DNA of 64,000 nt from positions 26,713,780-26,777,779 of the forward strand of contig NC_092646.1 in NCBI RefSeq assembly GCF_039555335.1, written 5' to 3'. Positions 46,150 through 55,483 of this stretch are shown here, one piece after another (position 1 is the stretch's first letter; each line of letters starts with the position of its first letter). The position numbers were made by a program, and so were the translations under genes. Below the pieces are notes generated by a model. That model was given only the letters and a program-made list of their open reading frames with translations, searched no databases and had not been told where the DNA came from. The DNA comes from Amphiura filiformis (taxonomy: Eukaryota > Echinodermata > Ophiuroidea > Amphilepidida > Amphiuridae).

Positions 46150-46593
46150 CAGGGGCTATTTTAACGTGCCTCCTGGCACGTTTGTGCAGTAAGATTAAAA
46201 ATCTGTGCAGTGAGAATTACAAATATATTTAAATCCGTGTCAAATGAGCAGAAAATGACGTTTTCAGCGAAATAAGACCGAGTCACAGATCCTACGTAAA
46301 AATGAGTATAGTTTTCCTCTCAGTAAACAATTTTTTTTATAAAATCAAAAATTGCTTTATAACGTTTCTGGAACACTTGTCAAAATTGTACGGTGACGCC
46401 AACAGTTACTCCGTTTCTCCCTGTATTTTTCTGTAGGGAATGCCTCGAGACGAGATCAGAGGCGTACCGATCGGGGAACTCAAGACTACCACCCTCGACC
46501 CCGAGTCCCCCACTCCGATGCAAGCACTGCGACAAAAGTGTATAACTACACCTGCCGACGTGCAGTGACCTTTTATGAGTAAAATAGCCCCTG
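46150..46593. mobile_element. hAT-like non-autonomous element with 8-bp target duplication
   Basis: Ends CAGGGGCTATTTTA and TAAAATAGCCCCTG; the exact octamer CTTCATCT flanks both sides (46,142-46,149 and 46,594-46,601). CAGGG-type ends plus an 8-bp duplication are hallmarks of hAT elements. 444 bp, no ORF. It lies just 3' of Ig gene 2. Confidence 0.9.
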
Positions 46594-46601
46594 CTTCATC
46601 T

Positions 46602-47690
46602 TGTCAAATTATGTCTTTTCGCCAGCCCATTCGGGGCTGGTACCTGTTTCAGGTTTGGGGTCAGTTTTTTCAAGAGATTATATTTTAGTGGTATTGGAAT
46701 GATTTTTTTTTTTTACTTTTTGTTTTTAAATTTTTTTTTAAATATTTTAATTCGATTTGTTAGGAAAAGTAAGTATGTTTTGCCGTTTCAACGAACGAAA
46801 ACGAGTGAGTATTATTAAAGTTATGTTTGAACTAATTAATTATGACTTTAAAAGTTTAAAGGCCTAAATGTAACAATAATAGTTAATATATACAGCATCA
46901 TATGGTCAGCAGAAGAAAATCTGACAACACCTATGATGTCATATCAGTGTCCTTGACCGGGGGTCCGTACTCCTTGACCACTGCACAGCGTCATATCATG
47001 CTGATAACAGATCTATAGAATCAAAATCTTCATCATATCCCGGATCATATCACAGATTCTCAACAATCTGTGATCATATGGACCATATTGATGTGAAAGT
47101 AGTTATCTATCATATCCTGTGTCGTTTTATGGATAAAATGACTCAAAATGTTATTGATGAAATGGTTGCTATCATAAACATCAGTTTTGTCTTTTCAACG
47201 GGAAAAATCCGATGCAAAATAAAGTTTTTAGGGCCTAGCTATAATATGGGCATAATTTATGCATATAGTATTGAACAATGTACCCCATTTGACATGCACT
47301 TATAGATAAATAAATTGTCTTACTTTATTAATTTAATAACTTCTTTATTATAAATAAAATGACACATAACTATTTGATTCATAAAATTACATTCAACAAA
47401 ATGATTGAAGAGAAAACACACAAGGCACTAGGCAGACTGTTATAGAATGGAGTATGTAAGATGCCATGTCCATAGCTTCGCAGGAGTTTCCGACTAGCAA
47501 TCAACATGATCAGCACATTCAGAAAAACACAGTTTAAGAGTGAAGATTGTAGTGAGTACTGAGTAACCAGTCCTTTATAAATGTGCTGGCCACTATCTAT
47601 TATAATATAGTAGGCTTAAACTATACATTGCGAATTAATTAAGTTATTTTAAAATAAAATGTACATGTAAGTTAACTCAAACCGGCAGTG
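46602..47690. other. No gene seen
   Basis: Holds a hairpin ATCACAGATT-CTCAAC-AATCTGTGAT (47,049-47,074) within CATATCACAG/ATCATATG repeats. A 75-codon frame at 47,078-47,305 has no recognised motif. Confidence 0.5.
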
Positions 47691-47699
47691 TATATATCG

Positions 47700-47785
47700 A
47701 AAGCAGTGAAATCGGACATTCCTAAGCGAAGATATTGAGTTCGTAAGTTCTGGTATTACAAAATTGGAAATTGAGATATCGTGGG
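47700..47785. mobile_element. Internal fragment of the TGTGACGTG MITE
   Basis: GAAATCGGACATTCCTAAGC then GAAGATATTGAGTTCG and AAATTGGAAATTGAGATATC match the interior of the copies at 11.07 and 61.84 kb. No ends remain. A GTT/AAC microsatellite (47,816-47,843) follows. Confidence 0.8.
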
Positions 47786-48225
47786 TAAAAAGCTGAAAAG
47801 ACAAAAAACCCAACGACAACAACAACAACAACAACAACAAAACAAACAGACCAGAACAATTTGGAGTACATGTAATGAATTAAAAGAGTTGACATGAGAT
47901 TAGGAATTAATGTTTTCTGCTGTTTCAGTGTGCATGTTCTCATCGTTGATGGTTTGGTGGACTGTCATGTAGATGTAAGCGTGATCCTAAAAATGCCTTT
48001 CACATTGACCAAAACTAATTACAAGACCTCTTCTACATTGAGGCTGGCTTTCCCTTTTAAAGGGAATTTTTATTGTACAATAGCGCTTAGGCTTTTTCAC
48101 GATGGCGAAACTATAGGCTATTATAATTTGTAAATATTTTGGAGTAGATCCGAGGGTGCGGAGGGGGGCTAGACTCAGAGAGCACCACGTTTTAAACAGG
48201 TTATATTTTGTGTTTTTGGTTTTGG

Positions 48226-48512
48226 TAAAAACGTTTTAATAACAATAAATGTCGGGTTATATAAAGGTCATGAAAACATTCCAAAACGTTCTATATGAAA
48301 ACACATTGCAAAAATATTTTTTAAATGTTTTCAAAATGTTATTGAAAAATATTTTCTGCAAACATTTTTTGCCAAATATTTTGTCAACATTTAATAACGA
48401 TATGTTAGAGTGTTTACAGTGGGTTATCAAAAATATTTTCAATGTTATGAAAACGTTTTTATATCCTTTATATACCCTTTATATAACCCGACATTTAAAC
48501 GTTTTCTAACAA
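48226..48512. mobile_element. AACGTTTT/ATGTCGGGTTATATAAAGG MITE
   Basis: Left AATGTCGGGTTATATAAAGG and right CTTTATATAACCCGACATTT are inverted, with AAACGTTTT at both outer edges and many AAAATATTTT and AACATTTT words inside. No clear target duplication. Confidence 0.75.
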
Positions 48513-48751
48513 CCTTTTCTAACCTTTTGCGAATGATGTCGAAAACAGTTTGTGTTTGCTGGGGGGTGCATATTCGCCCCGGTGAAAATAATATGGGTCT
48601 GTAAAAAGTAGTGAATCCGCAGTTGGGTCTTGTCTATAGATTAGTTGTTGACATTAATATTTTGTGGTTTAGTGAACCGAATAAAATAAAATTACAATCA
48701 TTACAACAAATATTTGCATGTTCTTATTTTGGTCAAGGTCAATGATTTTTA

Positions 48752-48790
48752 TTTCCTTGTCGTACAGTTTCGAAAGATATAACTACTACA
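48752..48790 (+). promoter_or_regulatory. Putative promoter core of Ig gene 3
   Basis: TTTCCTTGTCGTACAGTTTC then GAAAGATATAACTACTA, matching the block before Ig gene 1; ATCTCTTACTTTCATGGCAG follows at 48,891-48,910 as in gene 1. About 290 bases before the ATG. Confidence 0.5.
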
Positions 48791-49057
48791 TTGTATGTAG
48801 TACGGGATGTAGTAGTATATATTAAGACAAGTAGTATATATTAAGTATGCATATATAACTACTTTACTTCCCATGGAACTTTGAGGAACAATCTCTTACT
48901 TTCATGGCAGCACAATATGAACTAAACTATAAAATCGCGACTTTTCACGATTAATATAAAGTCAGTTTACTTCGACTTCTGGCAGGAGTATGAATCTCAG
49001 CATTGTCATATTCATAGAGTTGTCCTTAACATGCTTAATCTCACCATAAATACAATA

Positions 49058-50242
49058 ATGGGGAACACGAAGCAACAGGTGGGAGTTTGTTTTGTTTATT
49101 TGACGTTCTGCATTTCAACTTCTTGTTACGGATACTTTATAGATTATGTTTTAGTCACTTCGACAGACCCAAAGGAAGGTGGTACAGTTACATTTTACTG
49201 TAGGTCATATGATGCATTATCCGACAACCTAGACATAGTTTGGAGTAAAGACGGCGATGAGCTCACAAGAAATGGTACTTTTATTAATGAAGAACTTGGA
49301 AAACGATCTGACATTGACCTATCATACTATCATGACTTTGGGCATGGAAGCTACCTTACAATAGGCAATGTGTCCCGACGTGACAGTGGTAATTACACAT
49401 GTAGTGTACATCATCGAGGTGAAAAGTATTCTCTGGCGGCAAAATCTGCAATACTGAATGTTTTGTATTACCCCAGTAGTGAGTTTCCTTTATGCTTAGT
49501 AAAACCAGAGACACCATACTCTCAGTTGACATTGTCCTGTTTGTCAGAGATCGGCAACCCTGCAGTGTCAGTAGATTGGGAAATTGAAAGCCCCCAAGTG
49601 CAACTCAGTGAAGTTGATTCAACCATCAGAGTCTATGATTCAACAAGCAATCAAGAAGAGGAGTTTGTAACATCTGAAATTACGATTACGAGTACGCAGA
49701 TTAGAAGCACAGACATGTTTACATGTTCGTTGAACAGCTCAGAGTTTTCCATTTCTCGGACATGTTTCTTGTATGGATATTCGATTTTATACGCGATACT
49801 TGTACTTCCACCATCCTTAAGTGTGGACGTCTTAGAGAAAGCAGAATATACATGCATAACCAACCTGGCTCATGTCATTCCAACTAAATGGATTTGGGTT
49901 ACAGAACCAGAAGTTCCTCAATCGCGAAGGTTTACCTCCGACTCAACCTTGCAGATCGAACCCGTACTTGCTGAAGACAATGGTACCTTGGTAACATGCT
50001 TTGCGTTGTTTGAAAGCAATACGATACGAGCGGATGCCAATCTATGGGTTAATTATGACAACCATTCCTCCGTTAAATCCGCGACAATGGAAACAGAACA
50101 CGGCGACTTTGCAATTCAAAAAGAACGCATACGTTATTCTACCAGAGTCTGGACAGTGATGTTTGCGGTCGTTTTGCTTTTATGGATCAGTTCTGTTGCC
50201 ATCTTAGGTGTCATCTGGATATACGAAGTCGTCTTGGCCTAA
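49058..50242 (+). CDS. Ig-superfamily receptor 3: three Ig domains and TM, cytoplasmic tail lost by frameshift
   Basis: 394 residues from ATG 49,058 (MGNTKQQ). An in-frame ATG 27 bases earlier lies in what is the 5' leader of gene 1 (AATCTCACC), so I prefer the inner one. Domains: D1 C48, W62, C115; D2 C161, W174, C223; D3 C266, W278, C314; TM about 364-387. Just after the TM, compared with gene 1, a small deletion shifts the frame and the protein ends IYEVVLA. The sequence downstream (50,245-50,518) still encodes the homologous tail (ENYMDLSPEQ, EVYTSLNLEG, TQYVNKE) in another frame, then has a 5-base insertion and a TAG where gene 2 has a Tyr codon. So the ectodomain is intact but the signalling tail is gone: either a decoy or adhesion form, or an early pseudogene. 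The domain 1 region is nearly identical to gene 1 at DNA level. Confidence 0.8.
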   Translation: MGNTKQQVGVCFVYLTFCISTSCYGYFIDYVLVTSTDPKEGGTVTFYCRSYDALSDNLDIVWSKDGDELTRNGTFINEELGKRSDIDLSYYHDFGHGSYLTIGNVSRRDSGNYTCSVHHRGEKYSLAAKSAILNVLYYPSSEFPLCLVKPETPYSQLTLSCLSEIGNPAVSVDWEIESPQVQLSEVDSTIRVYDSTSNQEEEFVTSEITITSTQIRSTDMFTCSLNSSEFSISRTCFLYGYSILYAILVLPPSLSVDVLEKAEYTCITNLAHVIPTKWIWVTEPEVPQSRRFTSDSTLQIEPVLAEDNGTLVTCFALFESNTIRADANLWVNYDNHSSVKSATMETEHGDFAIQKERIRYSTRVWTVMFAVVLLLWISSVAILGVIWIYEVVLA

Positions 50243-50244
50243 AG

Positions 50245-50518
50245 AATCGTCTCAGAAAGATGAGTCAGAAGAAAAGGTTGATAACAACTTAGGGAAAACA
50301 AAAACAGACGGGGAAAACTATATGGATTTGAGTCCTGAGCAAAGGGCCTCTGAGGTTTACACAAGCCTCAATTTGGAAGGAGCTGTGTCAACTCAGTACG
50401 TAAATAAGGAATGCGTACAAGAGACCCGTTGAAGAGAGGCGGCAAAGTCGATGTGGAACTTTATGATTATCCCGAAACGAATGAATCAAAAACTATTACC
50501 AATGATGACCAAGTATAG
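50245..50518 (+). pseudogene. Out-of-frame remnant of the Ig gene 3 cytoplasmic tail
   Basis: Encodes GENYMDLSPEQRASEVY and TQYVNKECVQETR in a frame different from the gene 3 CDS, stopping at TGA near 50,430 where an extra CGTTG is present relative to gene 2. Further on, VELYDYPETNESKT is recognisable again in the shifted frame, with a stop replacing the last tyrosine. Confidence 0.85.
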
Positions 50519-50553
50519 TCAAAAGTAAAAATGTAATAATGTGTATGGGATGT

Positions 50554-50559
50554 AATAAA
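50554..50559 (+). terminator. Poly(A) signal AATAAA after Ig gene 3
   Basis: TGTAATAAACATG, about 36 bases after the old tail stop. Likely 3' end of the gene 3 transcript. Confidence 0.45.
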
Positions 50560-50619
50560 CATGAGCAGGAATGCTTTGAATTGAATAGAAAATATCGCGG
50601 GGATAGTAATATTTCAAGG

Positions 50620-51699
50620 GAATTTGCAGTATGTAGACATGACAGATAAAAAGCATGGATATGTTTGCATGTTCTTTGAGCACCTCAGAGTTTTCCATTC
50701 CCCGCATTTGCTCCATGTATGGGCATTCGATATGGAATAAGCTGGAATACATGTATCGTCCTTGCGCATTGAAGTAACCGGTAGTGGAGAACATAATTTG
50801 CAAAACCAATGTTACTATTATGTGATTTCTATTAAATGGTTTTGGGCAACAGAGCCAGAAGTTCTTCAAACACAAAGGTTTGTTTCCGACTCAACCTTGC
50901 GGATAGAACCCGTACTTGCTTACATTGGTGGCGGAACCGGGGTGGGGGGGGGGGGGGGTGTCCAGTACCTACTAATTTTTCGACCGGAAGACTGCCCCTC
51001 CCCACCTCCCCATCCCCAACTTTAGCCAAACCCATAATATGATGTGTGTCACATGTCTGGGTGAACATAAATAATCAATTCTCTATTCTATACCCTGAAA
51101 GGAAGTGTAAAAATGATATACCAAATGGCTTCAATTGAACCTTCATTTTGCAAAATTTTCCAACCCCCCGTGTATGGATAAACAAATCCCCTTTTCGCTT
51201 CTGCTTTGGACACCGAACACTATATATGTGTTTAGGCAATATAGTGAAAACTTGTCCACGAATGACTTCGCGACCATTATTCATATCTTTCAAAATCTTT
51301 CCGCCACCGCTGCTTGCGGTCAGAAGACAACTATACCTTGATAACATCTGGATGACTCTGTTTGCAGTCGCTATCACTTTATTGACCATCTCTAGTGCCT
51401 TCAATGTCTTCTGGTACAGAAAGGACAAGACCACAAAATTGCAGACGAAAGAGGATTCATCTCAGAAGGCTAAAGATGAGCACCAATATCATGGAAAAGC
51501 AACAACTCCAACAGAAGCTAACAGATGGCGAGAAGTACATAGATTTGAATCCAGACCGCAATACCTTTCAGGTTTACACAGGACCCAATTTGAAGGGAAA
51601 GGAGACTACTCAATAATTACTCATCGAAATGAGGCGTCTCAGGGAAATGCTGATATGGACCTAAGCTATGATTATGCCGATACGAATGTACTATAAAGA
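50620..51699 (+). pseudogene. Ig-superfamily receptor 4, broken pseudogene
   Basis: Homology to genes 1-3 begins in Ig domain 2 (GGATATGTTTGCATGTTCTT, CTCAGAGTTTTCCAT) and runs through domain 3 to GAACCCGTACTTGCT, with several frame changes. It is then interrupted by an insertion (about 50,920-51,312) and resumes GCTTGCGGTCAGAAGACAAC ... CCTTGATAAC. A deletion then jumps to the TM (MTLFAVAITLLTISS). The tail survives in another frame as GEKYIDLNPDRNTFQVYTGP and a final MDLSYDYADTNVL. The N-terminal half is missing. Confidence 0.85.
50920..51312. mobile_element. Insertion disrupting Ig pseudogene 4
   Basis: Ends carry inverted GGTGGCGGAA and TTTCCGCCACC; the host motif CTTGC stands on both sides, consistent with a short target duplication. 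The G-tract and C-rich interior has no ORF of note. Confidence 0.6.
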
Positions 51700-51754
51700 C
51701 GTTCAAATGCTAATGAAGACACCGTTCAATGCCGGGGGAGTGGGAGTTAATAAA

Positions 51755-51808
51755 TTAGTTCTACGATCTGGACAACTCTATTTGCAGTCGCTATCACTTT
51801 ATTGACGA
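51755..51808 (+). pseudogene. Extra copy of the Ig receptor TM segment
   Basis: GATCTGGACAACTCTATTTG then CAGTCGCTATCACTTTATTG repeats the TM segment of pseudogene 4 (51,349-51,388). It is a local duplicate with no flanking coding sequence. Confidence 0.65.
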
Positions 51809-51896
51809 GTCCATAATTTTGTTTTTGCTTTATTTATTACTAAATCTTCGGTCTGGACACTTCAATATTCAAAATTCACTATATTATGATTAGCTC

Positions 51897-52088
51897 TTAA
51901 TAGGCGGGAATTATTCGGTTTTTGTTACTGCGCGAGTCAATAAAGTTCCAACTTACGCACGTGTAGTTCACAAAAGCTCGCGTCTTCACGCAAAACGCAC
52001 AGCGCAGTTCGCGTAACAGTTGCGACCAGCTGTGTGTACGCCGTTCTATATCAATCCACGATGTTATAAGTCCCCGCCTATTAAGAAC
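51897..52088. repeat. Inverted repeat TCTTAATAGGCGGG / CCCGCCTATTAAGA
   Basis: About 190-bp unit with 15-base inverted ends and a CpG-rich interior (CGCGCAG, ACGCACG). MITE-like; no clear target duplication. Confidence 0.6.
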
Positions 52089-52135
52089 TGTTCATACATA
52101 CACGCTATGTAACAGCGCGCGTGATTGGTCGAGAG

Positions 52136-52162
52136 CCGGGCATAAACAGCGTTTATGCCCGG
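52136..52162. repeat. Perfect 12-bp hairpin CCGGGCATAAAC
   Basis: CCGGGCATAAAC, loop AGC, GTTTATGCCCGG: perfect inverted repeat with a three-base loop. Could form a strong hairpin in DNA or RNA. Confidence 0.9.
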
Positions 52163-52550
52163 TGTCCCGGATGTAAGTCAAAAATCATGTTTTTTAATAA
52201 TGTTACTTGTAATATTTTGTTATTATTTCGATGAAATAAGAATCACACAATGTTCTGGTATGTATGAACGGGGCAAGCGGCCCCTCGGGCATAAATAACC
52301 GTTTAGTCATGAAAATATATGAATGAACCCCTAAATCAGAGTATAACGGTGTAAACATTTTGATCTCGATGGTGTAAAGATATGGGACTTGAGAGTAACG
52401 GGCATTTCTGAGGGGGAAACTAAAATATATGTGGTCTTTGAATAATAGCGAAGTATACCTCCGAGAGCCTGGGAGAGAACATTTTATTGCAAAAATGCAA
52501 TGGAAATGGAACATTTTTCTTTATAACTTCAGAAATTGTAAGGGAATGCT

Positions 52551-53188
52551 TTAAGGGTGGGGGTATGAACGTTTGTACAGTATTTATTGTGGGACATAAG
52601 AGCACATCAGACATATCGAATTGCATTCTGAATACGAAGAATGTCCTGATGATATCAAATAATTTTGATTTTTTGAAATTCGCATTGTAATACACATTTT
52701 ATGGCAAATGATTAAAATTGATATTTTTGATATTTAACAGTACTCGAAGTAAACTTTATAAATCTGATGATTTATACTTAAAGTGTATGTAGGTGGGATG
52801 AAAAGCCGATGATAAATTGACGATATGGATTTTTTTTCAAAAAACACCAAAAAAAAGGTCTTTTTTGGGAAAAAAATCCATATCTTCAATATGAAAGATC
52901 AAAATTTTCAATTGATCATCGGCTTTTCCTCCCAGCTACATACACTTTAAGAATATGTCATTAGATTTATATAATTTATTTCGAGGACTGTTATTATATC
53001 AAAAATGTGAAAAATATCAAATTTTAATAATTTGTCATAAAATTTGTATTTTATCGTGAATTTCAAAAAATGAAAGTTATTTGATATCCGAAAGACATTC
53101 TTCGTATTCAGAATGCAATTCAATATGTCTGATGTGCTCTCATGTCCCACAAAACATACTGTCAAAACGCTCATTCCAGATCCCTTAA
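52551..53188. mobile_element. 638-bp foldback element bounded by TTAA
   Basis: Left TTAAGGGTGGGGGTATGAAC, right inverted AACGCTCATTCCAGATCCCTTAA. The arms include GTGGGACATAAGAGCACATC and TGATGTGCTCTCATGTCCCAC. The flanking TTAA could be a piggyBac-like target duplication, though a TA duplication is equally possible. A half-copy is at 4,864. Confidence 0.8.
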
Positions 53189-53189
53189 G

Positions 53190-53930
53190 AGAACTAATAA
53201 GCGGGACTAATCTTTCATTTCATTTCAAAAATTTCATTTTAATAACCTCATTGTAACATAAACACCGTAATATTTCGCAAATTTGAAAACTCAATGTTGG
53301 AATATTAATACTAATACATTTGTAGTCCCAAAATAATTCACGATGCAAGGAAGAACGGTTGTTTGATGTGATCATTTATTTTTTTTTCCCAACAAAATAT
53401 TATTATAATGTTTAATTCTACACCTGAATAATACCAACAGCTATCACACTAATAAAATGTGTATACACATTTTGGAGCAATTTCTAACATAGATTTTTGT
53501 TTCTATATCAAATTATTCATCTTTTTCTGATTTTTTGTGGTAATTTTAATTCTATACACTGTAGATTTGTGTGCAAATTGAGGGCACTATTTACATATAT
53601 TTTAAATTTTAATTAGCCAAATAATAAGACTTATACCTTACATTTCATGATTTTTTTTAAAAATTCCCTTGATACGTACTTGTTAGTCTGTTTGCTAATG
53701 TTATAACACCATTTAACAAATGTCTATCCCTTGTAAAGACGCAAACAAGATTTTTGATAAATAGCGCCATCATTGTTCAACTTTTCTTTAAAATGACTCA
53801 GTTTTACATGTCAGCAAACAACCGTGTTAAGAAGAATATAATAAAAACCTGGTACAAATTGCTTGTGAACTATCAATGAATATTATAGCTTACTACTTGA
53901 TACATTCCCACTACATTACTAGGTTTATAA

Positions 53931-53961
<31 letters not shown>

Positions 53962-54060
53962 ACAAACAAAAATATCTTGTTTGATTATTATTGTTGCTGT
54001 TTATTGTGTGATATCTATGTATACCAGAGCGTTCTAAAAGGAAGTTATTAAATCTCTGAG
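53190..54060. other. No gene seen
   Basis: AT-rich; (AAAT)n microsatellite at 53,930-53,965. No supported ORF. Confidence 0.6.
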
Positions 54061-54064
54061 CTTG

Positions 54065-54180
54065 GTAACTGATTAAGAATTATCATCATTGATTTACATA
54101 ATAAAAAGGAGAGGAACCAGAGTTGAACCTTGTGGGACACCGCATATTATACTTTGAGGTTCAGATTTGCTGGAGTTATA
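54065..54180 (-). pseudogene. Small reverse transcriptase fragment
   Basis: The minus strand reads SEPQSIICGVPQGSTL followed by VPLLFI, the GVPQGS block of a LINE reverse transcriptase, with a stop soon after. A short degraded fragment of a different LINE from that at 37.7-40.25 kb. Confidence 0.7.
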
Positions 54181-54192
54181 TAATACTTATCT

Positions 54193-54432
54193 ACAATGGG
54201 ACCCCATTGGAAATAAGCCTGCATACGTAGCCAGGCTTTTATCGGCTATCCTTGCCTTGCAACTTTTGGTGTTGTGGCGTGTATGCCGTTCCAATCTGGG
54301 ATGGCATTTGGTGGTTTTGTGCACATTTTATTATTGTTGTTAAATTTTGATGCTTTGTAATTGATGTCTTACCATTTTTCGGTAATTTTGTATATGTTGC
54401 AAAGCTAAATAAAAACTAAACTAAACTAAACA
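54193..54432 (+). mobile_element. LINE 3' UTR fragment
   Basis: GGGACCCCATTGGAAATAAG matches the 3' UTR start of the LINE at 37.9 kb (GGGACCCCATCGGAAATAAG on its strand), and the piece ends GCTAAATAAAAACTAAACTA, a tail with AAACT repeats. Plus orientation. Confidence 0.7.
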
Positions 54433-54759
54433 GTATCAACAGTACTTTCACTGAACACGCTGATTATGTTCTATTCGTCGTCGAAGTGATGTAACAGGAT
54501 TAATTACCATAGCAATAAATAAATATAATTTTTGAATAGATCGCACAGCACTACAACGTTCACCATGTTCACGCGGTACCTATGCATTGAACCATAGATG
54601 CCAAAGAAATCACTCGCACCTGTATAAGATTAGTATCTTTGAAAAGGGCGGTATTGTATTCAATCTATGATTACAGACATACACAGGTGATGAGTGCAAC
54701 CTGCTTGTAGTGCAGGGCGATCTATTTAAAAATTGTATTCATCTATTGCTATGGTAGTT

Positions 54760-54950
54760 AATGCGTGCGCAAAGGGGGGGGGGGAGGGGGGCCACGCCCC
54801 CACTTTTGTTTGTCAGTCGGGGAAATCAGTCATTTCCCCCGAAATGACTGATTTCGCCCGCACCTTACACTCATAATCAGACTCCATTCGGGGGAACTGA
54901 ACAACCTGCCCCCCCACTTTCAATTATGCTGCGCACGCCACTGAGTTAAT
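54760..54950. repeat. CAGTGGCGTGCGCA-type inverted element
   Basis: TTAATGCGTGCGCA at the left, TGCGCACGCCACTGAGTTAA at the right, GGGGG / CCCCC tracts inside, and a GAAATCAGTCATTTCCCCCG / GAAATGACTGATTTC hairpin in the centre. Confidence 0.65.
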
Positions 54951-55273
54951 CCGATTATTACATAACTTCGACAGCGAATAGTAGCAGACCATGACTCATA
55001 GAGCGGTCCAGTATTACTTCCTTTCAGGTAATAATATTGTTTTGGAAGTATGCTTATCAGGGACTATACTAAAATGTGTGTTCACTGCCAGGCATGCCCT
55101 ATACAATGTACATGCTCCTTTTTTGTACATGCCATGAAAGTTATATAGAATGGGTATATATTTTCCACATATTTACACAAAAAAACAATAATCCGACGAT
55201 TGGTTTTTTGTTCAACTTGCACAATCTTTTGGAGGTTATGTGAAAGTTTTCATCCGCGAATAAATCTCCAGGC

Positions 55274-55402
55274 TATTGACCTTTTCGGTAAATCCCATAA
55301 GCCTTTGCGAGTACACCTGAGAACTCGTCATTGTGCGCGACGTCAAATGACAAGTCTGAGGTGTTCTCGCAAAGGTTTATGGGATTTACCGAAAAGGTCA
55401 AT
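55274..55402. repeat. Strong foldback TTGACCTTTTCGGTAAATCC downstream of SLC10
   Basis: About 50-base arms: TTGACCTTTTCGGTAAATCC, CATAAGCCTTTGCGAG against CTCGCAAAGGTTTATGGGAT, TTACCGAAAAGGTCAA. It lies 82 bases past the SLC10 stop (minus strand), so would be in its 3' UTR. A half relative occurs at 44,189-44,218, so it is an interspersed element. Confidence 0.85.
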
Positions 55403-55483
55403 TGTTTGGAGTGGGTCATTCAATTTACCAGGGAAGTGAGATAGACTCCTGAATTTATCAATACAGATTAACTTTCATGAGCA

